Assembly: GCF_029892065.1 (NCBI RefSeq)
Contig: NZ_CP120374.1
Span: 992,001-1,056,000 of the forward strand
Direction of reading: 5' to 3'
Source of the DNA: Sinorhizobium garamanticum
GTDB lineage: Bacteria > Pseudomonadota > Alphaproteobacteria > Rhizobiales > Rhizobiaceae
Length of the DNA: 64,000 nt
The translations under genes and the position numbers were made by a program. Below the pieces are notes generated by a model. It was not told where the DNA came from. It searched no databases and saw only the letters and a list, made by a program, of their open reading frames with translations. The stretch's first letter is position 1; each line of letters begins with the position of its first letter. Below, piece after piece: positions 26,431 to 36,958 of this stretch.

Positions 26431-27279
26431 ATGACCGCAAGCCATATCGACTACACCATCCGTTACGCCATCGACCCGGCCACCGCCGCACGCATGGATA
26501 CCGATGCACTGCGCGCGAACTTTCACATTGGCGATCTCTTCCGCCAGGGCCGTATATCGCTCACCTATACCCACTACGACCGCATGATTGTCGGCGGCGC
26601 GATGCCGGTGGACGAGCCTCTGGCGCTAGAGGCCATCCGTCCCACCGGCACGCCCCGCTTTCTCGACCGGCGCGAGCTCATTGCCGTCAACATCGGCGGC
26701 ACCGGCCGCATCGACGTGAGCGGGCAAAGCTTCCGATTGGAGCCGCGCGACATGGTCTATGCGGGGATGGGCGAAGAGGTGACCTTTTCGTCCGAAGACC
26801 CGGCGGCGCCTGCAAAATTCTACCTGCTTAGTGCGCCTGCTCACCAGGCGCTGCCGAGCCGCCATATCCGCATCGGCGATGCCAAGCGGCTCGATCTAGG
26901 CAGCGCCGCCACCTCGAACGAGCGCTCGATCTTCCAGTTCATCCACCCGGAAGGCGTGAAGACCTGCCAGCTTGTTGTCGGCATGACGCAGCTCGCTCCA
27001 GGGTCGGTCTGGAACACAATGCCCTGCCACGTGCATGACCGGCGCATGGAAGCCTATCTCTATTTCGATCTCGCTGACGGCGCCCGTGTCCTGCATCTGA
27101 TGGGCGAGCCGGCGGAAACCCGCCATATCGTGATGGCGAAGGAGGAGGCGGTGCTTTCGCCGCCCTGGTCCATTCATTCCGGCTGCGGAACGTCGAGCTA
27201 CGCCTTCATCTGGGCGATGGCGGGCGACAATGTCGATTACACCGATGTGGAAATGGTGCCAATGGAGGCACTCAGATGA
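26431..27279 (+). CDS. kduI: 5-dehydro-4-deoxy-D-glucuronate isomerase KduI
   Basis: Isomerises 5-keto-4-deoxyuronate to 3-deoxy-D-glycero-2,5-hexodiulosonate in the cytoplasmic breakdown of unsaturated uronates from pectin or alginate. It has 282 residues, the family's length, in two cupin-like halves. The zinc site is H-x-H-x5-E in CHVHDRRMEAYLYF plus a later His in PPWSIHSGCGTSSYAFIW. ATG 26431 lies 28 bases after the GntR gene. The stop overlaps kduD as ATGA. Confidence 0.95.
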   Translation: MTASHIDYTIRYAIDPATAARMDTDALRANFHIGDLFRQGRISLTYTHYDRMIVGGAMPVDEPLALEAIRPTGTPRFLDRRELIAVNIGGTGRIDVSGQSFRLEPRDMVYAGMGEEVTFSSEDPAAPAKFYLLSAPAHQALPSRHIRIGDAKRLDLGSAATSNERSIFQFIHPEGVKTCQLVVGMTQLAPGSVWNTMPCHVHDRRMEAYLYFDLADGARVLHLMGEPAETRHIVMAKEEAVLSPPWSIHSGCGTSSYAFIWAMAGDNVDYTDVEMVPMEALR

Positions 27280-28040
27280 GCGTGCCATCTGCGTTCAGCC
27301 TTTCCGGGCGCCGCATCGTCGTCACCGGTGCCAATACCGGCATCGGGCAGGGAATTGCGGTTGCGATCGCCCGCGCCGGCGGCACAGTGATCGGCGTGGG
27401 TCGTTCCGCCATGGACGAGACCGCGGGAAAGGTCGCTGAAGCTGGCGGAAGCTTCGTTCCTGCCAATGCCGACCTATCGGACCGGGAAGCGACCCGCTCG
27501 CTGATCGACGGATTGTGGAACGAGCATGGTCCGCTGGACGGCCTGGTCAACAACGCCGGGATCATCCGCCGCGCCGACGCGGTGGATCTCTCCGAGGTCG
27601 ACTGGGACGACGTGATCGACATCAATCTCGGATCGCTGTTTTTCCTGTGCCAGGCCTATGGCCGCCGCCTGCTTGCCGAGGAAAGACGAGGCAAGATCGT
27701 CAATATCGCTTCACTGCTTTCCTTCCAGGGCGGCATACGCGTCGCTTCCTATACCGCGTCCAAGCATGGCGCGCTGGGCATCACCAGGATTCTCGCCTGC
27801 GAATGGGCTGCCAAGGGCATCAATGTGAATGCGGTCGCGCCCGGCTATATCGTTACCAACAATACCGAGGCGCTCCGCGCCGACGCCAAGCGCAGTGCTG
27901 CCATCTTGGAGCGCATTCCGGCCGGGCGTTGGGGCACGCCGGATGACATCGGCGATGCAACGGTGTTCCTGCTCGCCCCGGCCTCGGACTATATGCATGG
28001 CGCCGTTATCCCGGTCGACGGCGGTTGGCTCGCGCGATGA
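27276..28040 (+). CDS. kduD: 2-dehydro-3-deoxy-D-gluconate 5-dehydrogenase KduD
   Basis: NAD-dependent short-chain dehydrogenase that reduces the KduI product to 2-keto-3-deoxygluconate. It has 254 residues, with the glycine motif TGANTGIGQGIA, NNAG, the catalytic Ser in IASLLSFQGG and SYTASKHG. Overlap with kduI and the KdgF-like gene eight bases downstream support the assignment. KDG kinase and aldolase genes are not in the window. Confidence 0.95.
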   Translation: MSVPSAFSLSGRRIVVTGANTGIGQGIAVAIARAGGTVIGVGRSAMDETAGKVAEAGGSFVPANADLSDREATRSLIDGLWNEHGPLDGLVNNAGIIRRADAVDLSEVDWDDVIDINLGSLFFLCQAYGRRLLAEERRGKIVNIASLLSFQGGIRVASYTASKHGALGITRILACEWAAKGINVNAVAPGYIVTNNTEALRADAKRSAAILERIPAGRWGTPDDIGDATVFLLAPASDYMHGAVIPVDGGWLAR

Positions 28041-28047
28041 GGAGACG

Positions 28048-28386
28048 ATGATGGATACCAAACTTTTCGCCCGCGGCAACGAAGGTGAATGGATCGACCT
28101 CGGACAGGGCAACCGACGCCGGGTGATCCTGCACACGGACGAGCTGATGATGGTCGAATTCGCTTTCGAAAAGGGCGGTGTCGGCGCGCCGCACTCGCAC
28201 CCGCACGTTCAGGCGAGCTATGTCGCGGAAGGCAAGTTCGAAGTCACCGTCGGCGGGCATAGCGCGGTTCTTTCCGTCGGCGACAGCTTCATCGCACCGT
28301 CGGGCGTGGTCCATGGCGTCGTAGCGCTGGAGGCAGGCCGCCTCATCGACAGCTTCACGCCGCATCGCGCCGATTTCCTGAAATAG
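28048..28386 (+). CDS. kdgF: KdgF-like cupin, unsaturated uronate processing
   Basis: A 112-residue single cupin. Metal ligands are expected in PHSHPHVQASYVAEGKFEVT (H-x-H-x3-Q) and in PSGVVHGV. KdgF proteins speed the conversion of 4,5-unsaturated uronate monomers to the linear ketose acid, the step before KduI. The sequence ends in FTPHRADFLK, close to the typical FTPxREDFL. ATG 28048 follows GGAG; ATG 28051 is equally possible. Confidence 0.85.
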   Translation: MMDTKLFARGNEGEWIDLGQGNRRRVILHTDELMMVEFAFEKGGVGAPHSHPHVQASYVAEGKFEVTVGGHSAVLSVGDSFIAPSGVVHGVVALEAGRLIDSFTPHRADFLK

Positions 28387-28426
28387 GACACTGAGCCGAA
28401 AACGGGATGGAACCGAAAGCGGGACG

Positions 28427-29305
28427 CTAGACCGCTTTGACGAGCCAATCCGCAAACAGGCGAGCCTTGGATGTCGCCTTAGGATGGATCTTCAGATGGA
28501 AGGGCACGGGTGAAGGAATGGTATCGGCGACCAACTGGACAAGTCGCCCTCCTTGCATGAGGCTTTCAACGAGCCCGTCCCAGCCCAGCACTGCCCCGAC
28601 GTCGTCCTGAGCGGCTTGAAGCGCGATCATGTAGTTGTTGACGTAGAAGTTGCGCCCCTTCGGCAGCGGGCGCCCGAGCGCGAGAAACCAGTCGGCCCAG
28701 GTCGTCCAGTTTGTTTCCTCGTTACTCATATGGATCAGGGGCGCCTTGAGCAGATCCTCGACGCGGGTGATGCCATGCTCGGCGGCGAAGGCCGGTGTGC
28801 CGAGCGCGACGATGCGATCCTGAAAGAGCGTGCGGTATTCGACGCCATTCTCCTGCGGATCGCCGTAGTGGATACTCAGATCGCAGCGACCGGCCATTGC
28901 CGGAACGTCGCTGACGATCTGCGAGACGGTAATGGCGGGATGGATTTTCCAGAAAGCCGAGATCTTCGGCGTGAGCCACAGTGAACTGATCGCCGTGGTC
29001 GTCCGGATCGTCACGTCAACTGTTTCCGGGCGATCGCGTATCTGCGTGACGGCCTCTGAAATCGTCTCGAATCCACGCTGGATCGCAATGAACAAAAACG
29101 CACCTTTCTCCGTCAGTTCGACACCGCGACTGCGGCGCAGGAATAGGTTGCATCCGAGATCGGTCTCAAGCGCTTTGATCTGGTGACTGACTGCCGCAGG
29201 CGTCACGTTCATTTCCTGAGCAGCCTTCTTGAAGCTCGCATTGCGGGCGGCCGCCTCGAAGCAGATGAGAGCGGTCATGGAGGAGAGATCGTAGGGCCTT
29301 GGCAT
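28427..29305 (-). CDS. LysR-family regulator, GcvA-like
   Basis: Regulator of 292 residues with the GcvA-type start (DLSSMTALICFEAAARNASF) and helix-turn-helix KAAQEMNVTPAAVSHQIKAL. The effector domain includes CDLSIHYGDP, typical of the group. It is divergent from stc2; a perfect 15-base palindrome is in the gap. It is the natural candidate activator of the demethylase operon, with a betaine or proline as co-inducer. Confidence 0.92.
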   Translation of the reverse strand: MPRPYDLSSMTALICFEAAARNASFKKAAQEMNVTPAAVSHQIKALETDLGCNLFLRRSRGVELTEKGAFLFIAIQRGFETISEAVTQIRDRPETVDVTIRTTTAISSLWLTPKISAFWKIHPAITVSQIVSDVPAMAGRCDLSIHYGDPQENGVEYRTLFQDRIVALGTPAFAAEHGITRVEDLLKAPLIHMSNEETNWTTWADWFLALGRPLPKGRNFYVNNYMIALQAAQDDVGAVLGWDGLVESLMQGGRLVQLVADTIPSPVPFHLKIHPKATSKARLFADWLVKAV

Positions 29306-29360
29306 AGGGTATCTTTCAAAACCGAATCTGCCGGGACGCCGACCGACAGCGCTTCGTGAG

Positions 29361-29375
29361 ATTAGTTAAACTAAT
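29361..29375. promoter_or_regulatory. Candidate LysR operator before stc2
   Basis: Perfect palindrome ATTAGTT-A-AACTAAT, which also fits the LysR T-N11-A rule. It lies 56 bases before the LysR start and 89 before the stc2 start. Confidence 0.6.
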
Positions 29376-29439
29376 GCATCGTGAAAAAAAGTGCTATTGT
29401 CAAAAAGGCTTGCTGGCGTGAAGGTTCCATCACAGTTGA

Positions 29440-30702
<1,263 letters not shown>

Positions 30703-30706
30703 GCGA

Positions 30707-31768
30707 ATGAGCGCATTCAAAAATCTTGCCTTCTGGAATGACACGGAAGAGCTTGAATGCGTCACCCGTACGCCGGAAGCGCCGAATGTCGTAACCTTCA
30801 GCTTCCAGAGCCCTTCCTGCGCGCTGTTCAACCATGATCCGGGTCAGTTCGTCACACTGCGACTGCCCGTTCCCGGCGGGCCGCTCTATCGCACCTATAC
30901 GATCTCCTCCGCCCCCTCGCGTCCGACGGCGCTGACGATCACTGTCAAGGCGCAGGAAGGGTCTGTCGGCACGCGCTGGATGCTCGACAATCTGCACAAG
31001 GGCATGCGCCTCAAGGCGATAGGGCCGGCGGGGAAGTTCTCGATCGTCCATCATCCTGCCGCGAAATACCTCTTCATCTCTGCCGGCTCCGGCATCACGC
31101 CGATGGTGGCGATGACCACCTGGCTTTACGATTCCGGGCGCGAACCGGATATTGTTTTCATCAACTGCGCGCGCCGCCCCTCCGAGATCATCCTGCGCGA
31201 CAGGATGGAACTTATGGCGTCGCGCATAGTCGGCATCGACCTGAAATGGGTTGTCGAAGAGCCCGATCCCTTCCGGCCCTGGACCGGCTATCGGGGAATG
31301 TTCAACCAGATCATGCTGGGTCTGATGGCGCAGGATTATCTCGAACGCGAGGTGTTTTGCTGCGGCCCTGAACCCTTCATGCGGGCGGTGCGCGAGGCGC
31401 TTGCCGGTCTCGGTTTCGACATGAACCGATACCATCAGGAGAGCTTCACGGCAGAGCCCGAGCATGCCGAGGACGTTCCCGAAGATTTGGTTCCCGATGC
31501 GCAGAACCAAGCCGAGATCGAGTTCGCCCTTTCCGGCGTTACCACCAAATGCAACGAGACGGACACAATCCTGGCGTCCGCCAAGGCCGCGGGACTGGTG
31601 ATCCCCTCGGGTTGTTCAATGGGGATCTGCGGCACCTGCAAGGTCCGCAAGACCGAAGGCCAGGTCCATATGGTGCACAATGGCGGCATCACCGACGAGG
31701 ATGTCGAGGACGGCTATATCCTCGCCTGCTGCTCGAAGCCCTTGGGCCGCGTAAGCGTCGAGATATAG
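30707..31768 (+). CDS. Rieske oxygenase reductase, FAD/NAD(P) plus C-terminal 2Fe-2S
   Basis: Electron-transfer partner of the demethylase, 353 residues. It has an FAD-binding domain (LYRTYTISSAPSRP), an NAD(P) domain (FISAGSGITPMVAM, then CCGPEPFM) and a C-terminal plant-type ferredoxin domain with CSMGICGTCKVRK and a distal Cys in ILACC. The plan is that of GbcB/vanillate-demethylase-type hybrid reductases. ATG 30707 is within five bases of the stc2 stop. Confidence 0.9.
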   Translation: MSAFKNLAFWNDTEELECVTRTPEAPNVVTFSFQSPSCALFNHDPGQFVTLRLPVPGGPLYRTYTISSAPSRPTALTITVKAQEGSVGTRWMLDNLHKGMRLKAIGPAGKFSIVHHPAAKYLFISAGSGITPMVAMTTWLYDSGREPDIVFINCARRPSEIILRDRMELMASRIVGIDLKWVVEEPDPFRPWTGYRGMFNQIMLGLMAQDYLEREVFCCGPEPFMRAVREALAGLGFDMNRYHQESFTAEPEHAEDVPEDLVPDAQNQAEIEFALSGVTTKCNETDTILASAKAAGLVIPSGCSMGICGTCKVRKTEGQVHMVHNGGITDEDVEDGYILACCSKPLGRVSVEI

Positions 31769-31849
31769 TGCGTACGATCCGCCGCCTCCCGGATCAAGTC
31801 CGTGCGGAGCGGCGAGCTCGGCGTATCATCCGGTTGAAAAAACGGAAAA

Positions 31850-32854
31850 TCACCGAAGGAATTCACGGATCGAAGCCAGGACTGCGGCTTCGATCTCGAT
31901 GTTCTCCCGTTCCTCCGGGGGATTCCGCCGTTGTGCGCCGCCGGGAAGATGCACCCCGAACTCCGTCAGCCGGCGAAGATGATCCCCCGTATGCTCAGCA
32001 AAATCAGGATCCGTCGCCATCGGCGAAATCGCAATGACAGTCAGCCCCGTATTGGGGCACCGGTCGCCGGAGCGAAAGCTTCCCGCCTCGAGCGACCACG
32101 CAGCCCCGGAAAGACCCGCCGACAGGATTTCGACCATGAGGCCGATATTCGCCCCCTTATAACCGCCGAACGGCAGCAATGCGCCGAGCATCGCTTTTGT
32201 CGGATCGATCGTTGGCGCACCGTCATTATCGATGGCCCATCCCTCAGGAATGGAGGCTTTTTCCGCCGCCGCCCGCACGATGTTGACGAAGGCCGTCGCG
32301 CTGGCGGCCTGATCGATGACGAGAGGCGCCTGCGGCGCCGGCAAGGGCGCCCCGAACGCAAGCGGATTCGTACCAAACACGGGTTTTCCGCCCCCGGCGG
32401 CCGCCATCATCGCGTGAGCGTTCGCGAAGGCGATCGACAGCAGGCCGTACCCTGCAAGACGTCGTACATAATAGCCGAGCTCACCGGCGGTATAGCTATT
32501 CCTCTGCGTGAAGATGGCGATGCCGAAAGTCTGCGCCCGCTTGACCAGGTCCTCGAAGACAAGATCGAAACCGAGCTGCGCTATGCCGCCCCTCGCATCG
32601 GCATGAATGAACGCCGGCAGCGGATGATCGATGTGTGGTTTCGCGCTTCCGTCGATGCGGCCATCGCGTAGGCTTTGGAGATAGTCGAGGAAATGGGGAA
32701 ATCCCACCTCCGGGCGGCCATGCCAGGCGGCAGACAGGGTCGCATCAACAAGCGACTTTGCCATCGCGGCGGTTCCTCCGCACGCCAGACAGGCGTCAGT
32801 GGCAATGCGCCGGATTTCGGCGACGGATAATGTTTCAGGTTCGTCTGCCATCAC
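31850..32854 (-). CDS. Ldh-family (malate/L-lactate dehydrogenase 2) NAD(P) oxidoreductase
   Basis: Enzyme of 334 residues of the family that includes Delta1-piperideine-2-carboxylate/Delta1-pyrroline-2-carboxylate reductase (DpkA), malate and ureidoglycolate dehydrogenases. Typical pieces are AWHGRPEVGFPHFLDYL, FANAHAMMAAAGGGKPVFGT and LPFGGYKGANIGLMVE. In a proline betaine locus, a reductase returning cyclic imino acids to proline or pipecolate is plausible. Its start overlaps the stop of the next upstream gene as ATGA, which ties it to the second demethylase-like enzyme. Confidence 0.82.
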   Translation of the reverse strand: MMADEPETLSVAEIRRIATDACLACGGTAAMAKSLVDATLSAAWHGRPEVGFPHFLDYLQSLRDGRIDGSAKPHIDHPLPAFIHADARGGIAQLGFDLVFEDLVKRAQTFGIAIFTQRNSYTAGELGYYVRRLAGYGLLSIAFANAHAMMAAAGGGKPVFGTNPLAFGAPLPAPQAPLVIDQAASATAFVNIVRAAAEKASIPEGWAIDNDGAPTIDPTKAMLGALLPFGGYKGANIGLMVEILSAGLSGAAWSLEAGSFRSGDRCPNTGLTVIAISPMATDPDFAEHTGDHLRRLTEFGVHLPGGAQRRNPPEERENIEIEAAVLASIREFLR

Positions 32855-34836
32855 AGCTCCAATGCGGCCTTCCTGCCCTCATAGAACGCATAGGGAGCCT
32901 GCCGCGGAGCTGCGCAATCGCCGATCTGCACGACCCGTCGACCGGCTGCCAGCAATGCTTCCGCCAGCCAGTTTGCCGGCATGTTTGTCGTCGCGAGCAC
33001 AAGACAGTCGCCCTCTACGAAAATCTGATCTCCCGTGTTGTGGTCGACCAGCGTGGCGCCGTTGCCGTGCCATTCGAGTATGCTCACCTCGAGCTGCCAG
33101 TTGACGCCAAGCCTCCTCAGGATACGCCGAAGGGGTACATCCGCGGTCGTGCGCTGGAGTTCCTTTCCGATCAGAGGATCCGGAGACAGGATCGTAACCG
33201 TATGGCCGTCTTCGGCGAGTTTCCAGGCCGTACCGCAGCCTCGCCAGCCGCCGCCTTCGTCCAGGAGGAGGACGCGCTTGCCGGGTCTCGCCTGGCGCGC
33301 CATGACGGCCTCGACGCTGAAGACATTGCCCTTTTCGATTCCAGGCAGCGTCTCGACTGCCGGCAGTGCCTTTTGAAATCCTGTTTCAGGAGAGTCTGAG
33401 CCGGTTGCGGCGATCACGACGTCGGCGCCGTAGTCCCCGATCTCTGACGCCTCCACATAGCAGTTGAGGCGTACATCGACCTTGAGCTTCGCCAGTTGCC
33501 GCTCATACCATTCGAGGAGATCGAGGATCTGCGCCCGGCGCGGCTGCATTCCGGCCAGCAGAAAGTTGCCGCCCAGACGGCTGGAGGCCTCCACGAGGAC
33601 AACCTCGTGACCTCGTTCGGCCGCGACCCGCGCCGCCTCCAAACCTGCCGGCCCTCCACCGACGACCAGAACGTTCTTGGGCTCTACCGCGGGCGTGAAG
33701 CGATCGCCGCCCCATTCGAATTCCCGTCCGGCAGACGGGTTGATAAGACAGCTTATCCAGTAGTCACGCGACCGCCGACCCCAGCACATCTGGTTGCAGG
33801 AAATGCAGCCCCTGATGTCGTCCGGGCGATTTTCGCTTGCCTTTCGAGCGAGATGCGGATCAGCGATCTGGCCGCGCACGATGGACACCAGGTCCGCCGC
33901 ACCTTCGCCGAGCACCGTCTCTGCATTGGCCGGCGTCCTGATATGGCTTTCGGTAATGACCAGCGCCTTCTTCACGGTTCGCTTGAGCGCCGCCGAGAGG
34001 TCCGCCCCGAGTTTTTCCGGATAGAGGAAGGTGGGCATCAGCTTATGGAAGTCCAGATAGCCGCCGGACCCGCAAGTGACGTAGTCGATCAATCCCAGTT
34101 CGTCATGCATGCCGACGATCTCGGCAAGCTCGCTTCTGGAGAGCGCGACGCTGTAATCCGGCTCGTCGCTCACCGCGAGGCCGACGATGAAATCGGGACC
34201 GCATATTGCCCGGATCCGGGTGAGGATCTCTCGTGACATCCGCGTGCGGTTTTCCAGGGAGCCGCCCCAATCATCATCCCGGCGGTTCGACCATGGCGTC
34301 CAGAATTGATCGACCATGCCGAGATAGGCGGCCCAGACTTCGACGCCATCGAAACCCGCCTCTTGGCACCGGCGTGCCGCCTGGACGAAGCCGTCGATCG
34401 TTTCCCAGATCTCCGCCTCGCTCATCGGATGCGAGCCATCGCTGTCATGATAGCTTGGAAGACCTGACGGCGACCAATGCGGGTGAAAGGAATTGTCCGA
34501 ATCGCCGTGAGCGCCGACATGATAGAGCTGCTGGATGGCGACAGCGCCATTGTCCTTGATGGCGGCGGCAACCTTTCTGAAATGCGGGACCACACTGTCA
34601 TCTGAGGGGCGAAAGTTCCCTCGAGTAAGCACTGCTGCCGGATGGACCGGCATGGGTTCCACAACGATCATGGCTGCCCCGCCGATCGCCCGCTCGGCGT
34701 AGTACGCCGCATGCCGCTCGGTCGGAAGGCCGCCTTCGGCCATGTTCGCCGTATGGGCTCCGAACACGATTCGGTTTCTTAAGGTGCGCCCACGCAAGTC
34801 AACGGGTGAGAGCAGGTGTGGGAACAGCTTGGACAT
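32851..34836 (-). CDS. NADH:flavin oxidoreductase/demethylase, trimethylamine-dehydrogenase-like (second copy)
   Basis: Flavoenzyme of 661 residues. An old-yellow-enzyme TIM barrel with FMN (residues 1-340) leads to an iron-sulfur segment with C344, C347, C351 and C363 (CISCNQMC and later C), then FAD/NAD-like domains (VVGGGPAGLEAARVAAERGH). This is the plan of trimethylamine and dimethylglycine dehydrogenases and 2,4-dienoyl-CoA reductase. It is a distant paralogue of StcD in the same region, and may demethylate a different N-methyl amino acid. It is translationally coupled to the Ldh-family gene. RBS AGGAGAATCC-like sequence is not obvious upstream; ATG 34836 begins MSKLFPHLLSPVDLRG, as the family does. 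Confidence 0.85.
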   Translation of the reverse strand: MSKLFPHLLSPVDLRGRTLRNRIVFGAHTANMAEGGLPTERHAAYYAERAIGGAAMIVVEPMPVHPAAVLTRGNFRPSDDSVVPHFRKVAAAIKDNGAVAIQQLYHVGAHGDSDNSFHPHWSPSGLPSYHDSDGSHPMSEAEIWETIDGFVQAARRCQEAGFDGVEVWAAYLGMVDQFWTPWSNRRDDDWGGSLENRTRMSREILTRIRAICGPDFIVGLAVSDEPDYSVALSRSELAEIVGMHDELGLIDYVTCGSGGYLDFHKLMPTFLYPEKLGADLSAALKRTVKKALVITESHIRTPANAETVLGEGAADLVSIVRGQIADPHLARKASENRPDDIRGCISCNQMCWGRRSRDYWISCLINPSAGREFEWGGDRFTPAVEPKNVLVVGGGPAGLEAARVAAERGHEVVLVEASSRLGGNFLLAGMQPRRAQILDLLEWYERQLAKLKVDVRLNCYVEASEIGDYGADVVIAATGSDSPETGFQKALPAVETLPGIEKGNVFSVEAVMARQARPGKRVLLLDEGGGWRGCGTAWKLAEDGHTVTILSPDPLIGKELQRTTADVPLRRILRRLGVNWQLEVSILEWHGNGATLVDHNTGDQIFVEGDCLVLATTNMPANWLAEALLAAGRRVVQIGDCAAPRQAPYAFYEGRKAALEL

Positions 34837-34902
34837 CAGGATTCTCCGGCAATGCGACTAGGAGGCACGCGCTGGTCTTCGCGCCAGGTCTTGTGAGCCG
34901 GC

Positions 34903-35982
34903 CTACAATGCCCTCGCCAGGGAGGCGTCGTGCTGGGACACGGCGCCATGGGAGTTGACCATCGCACCGGCAAGCTGACGCAGGTTGACCACCCCGATGA
35001 GCTTTCCGCCCCGACCGACGACGGCGACATCGCCATCGGGGCCCTTGGCAATCACGCGCATGGCATCCTCGATGGTGGTTCCGGCCGGGATTGTCGTGCC
35101 GTTCGGTGAAAAGTCCGCCCGCGGGGGCACCATGACAGCCTCGACCTGGACGACGCGCCCGCGGTTGACCTCCTTGACGAAGTTCGCGACGTAATCATCG
35201 GCGGGCCGCAGGACGATGTCCTGGCTGGTGCCCTGCTGGATGACTTCTCCATCGCGCAGGATGGCGATCTGGTCGCCCAGACGCAGTGCCTCGTCGAGAT
35301 CGTGAGTGATGAAGACGATGGTCTTCCTGATCTCCTTCTGCAGGTCGAGAAGGACCGTCTGCATATCCGTGCGGATCAGTGGATCGAGAGCCGAATAGGC
35401 CTCGTCCATCAGCAGTACCGGCGCATCATTGGCAAGCGCGCGGGCCAGACCGACGCGCTGCTGCATGCCGCCCGAAAGCTGGTTGGGGTACTTGCTCTCG
35501 AAGCCTTTCAGTCCGACCCGCTCGATCCAGCACATCGCGACATCGACGGCCTTCGCGCGCTCGATACCCTGGACCTCGAGACCGTAGAGCGTGTTGTCGA
35601 GGACGTTGCGATGGGGGAGAAGCGCGAACTTCTGGAACACCATCGCGGTCTGGTGCCTGCGAAACTCCCGTAATTCGAGCTCGTTCATTTTCACGACATC
35701 GACCCCATTCACCAGCACTTCGCCAGCGGTCGGATCGATCAGGCGGTTGATGTGGCGGATAAGCGTCGACTTTCCCGAACCGGACAGGCCCATGATGACT
35801 TGAATACAGCCTGAGGGCATCTCGATGTTGATGTCCTTGAGGCCCAGGACATGGCCGAACGTCTCGTTCAACTCGGCTTTCGAGAGGCCGTTTCTGACAG
35901 CCTCGACATGCGCTGCAGCGTTCGATCCGAAAATTTTGTAAAGGTTGCGGATCTTGATGCCGTCGAAGTGCTGATCAGCCAT
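34903..35982 (-). CDS. Betaine/proline ABC transporter ATP-binding protein, ProV type
   Basis: ATPase of the quaternary-amine importer family, 359 residues. Walker A GLSGSGKST, signature LSGGMQQRV, Walker B VLLMDEAYSALDPLIR, and a C-terminal CBS domain part (VAVVGRGGKLIGVVNLRQLA). ATG 35982 begins MADQHFDGIKIRNLYKIFG, the usual ProV start, and overlaps the end of the permease gene. The genomic setting makes stachydrine or another betaine the likely cargo for catabolism rather than osmoprotection. Confidence 0.92.
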   Translation of the reverse strand: MADQHFDGIKIRNLYKIFGSNAAAHVEAVRNGLSKAELNETFGHVLGLKDINIEMPSGCIQVIMGLSGSGKSTLIRHINRLIDPTAGEVLVNGVDVVKMNELELREFRRHQTAMVFQKFALLPHRNVLDNTLYGLEVQGIERAKAVDVAMCWIERVGLKGFESKYPNQLSGGMQQRVGLARALANDAPVLLMDEAYSALDPLIRTDMQTVLLDLQKEIRKTIVFITHDLDEALRLGDQIAILRDGEVIQQGTSQDIVLRPADDYVANFVKEVNRGRVVQVEAVMVPPRADFSPNGTTIPAGTTIEDAMRVIAKGPDGDVAVVGRGGKLIGVVNLRQLAGAMVNSHGAVSQHDASLARAL

Positions 35983-36862
35983 GGACGACCTCCCGGTGCT
36001 TCTGGAGTCTCTGCCCGTACGCCTGGCTGACCCGATCGAAGATGATGGCGATACCGACGATGGCAAGGCCGTTGAAAATGCCCAGTGTGAAATATTGATT
36101 GGCGATGGCCTTCAGGACCGGTTGGCCGAGCCCCTGCACGCCGATCATCGAGGCGATGACGACCATGGCCAACGCCATCATGATGGTCTGGTTGATGCCG
36201 GCCATGATCGTCGGTAGCGCCAGCGGCAACTGCACGTTCTTGAGCTTCTGCCAGCTCGACGAGCCGAAGGCGTCGGCTGCCTCGAGAACGTCCTTGTCGA
36301 CCAGGCGGATGCCCAGATCGGTGAGCCGGATCATCGGCGGGATGGCGTAGATGACCACTGCGATCAGCCCCGGAACCTTGCCGATGCCAAGTAGCATCAC
36401 GACCGGGATCAGATACACGAAGCTCGGCATGGTCTGCATCACGTCGAGCACCGGGTTCACCAGCCACTGCAGTCGGTCGGAACGGGACATCAGGATGCCC
36501 GTCGGAATACCGATCGCGATAGACAGAATGGTGCAGACGAAGATCATCGAGATCGTCCGCATCGTGTCGTCCCACATGTCGAAGTAGCCGATGGCCAGCA
36601 GAGTGACCAGACAGCCCAGCACGATCTTCCAGCTTCTGCTTGCCCCCCAGGCGATCACCAGAATGATCAGGGTGATGATCGGCCAGGGCGTCTGCGTCAT
36701 GAAGCGTTCGGCAGCGATCAGAAAGTGCTGCAAGGGCGAGAAGAAGCCCTCGATCGCATCGCCGTATGCGCGCGTGAATGTACGGAATCCCTCGTCGATC
36801 GCCTTCTTCAGGGTGCGCAGGGAGTCGTCGTTCATGCTCGGGAATTCATAAAACCATTCCAT
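35975..36862 (-). CDS. Betaine/proline ABC transporter permease, ProW type
   Basis: Inner-membrane permease of 295 residues, with helices from about residue 60 and the coupling segment EAADAFGSSSWQKLKNVQLP. GVQGLGQPVLKAIANQ is typical of ProW. The gene lies between the binding-protein gene (96-base gap with a hairpin) and the ATPase gene (8-base overlap). Confidence 0.92.
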   Translation of the reverse strand: MEWFYEFPSMNDDSLRTLKKAIDEGFRTFTRAYGDAIEGFFSPLQHFLIAAERFMTQTPWPIITLIILVIAWGASRSWKIVLGCLVTLLAIGYFDMWDDTMRTISMIFVCTILSIAIGIPTGILMSRSDRLQWLVNPVLDVMQTMPSFVYLIPVVMLLGIGKVPGLIAVVIYAIPPMIRLTDLGIRLVDKDVLEAADAFGSSSWQKLKNVQLPLALPTIMAGINQTIMMALAMVVIASMIGVQGLGQPVLKAIANQYFTLGIFNGLAIVGIAIIFDRVSQAYGQRLQKHREVVHG

Positions 36863-36921
36863 TCGGTTCCCCTTTTTGAAGAAGCCGGCACACGTCTTTT
36901 TCTGTTTTTTCGGCTGGATGA

Positions 36922-36947
36922 GTGCGGCGCGTCATTGCGCGCCGCAC
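36922..36947 (-). terminator. Strong hairpin between binding-protein and permease genes
   Basis: Ten-base perfect stem GTGCGGCGCG/CGCGCCGCAC with a six-base loop TCATTG, 12 bases downstream of the binding-protein stop. The nearest T/A-rich run is some distance away, so partial termination or mRNA stabilisation is more likely than a full stop. Confidence 0.55.
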
Positions 36948-36958
36948 CTTGACGCCTA

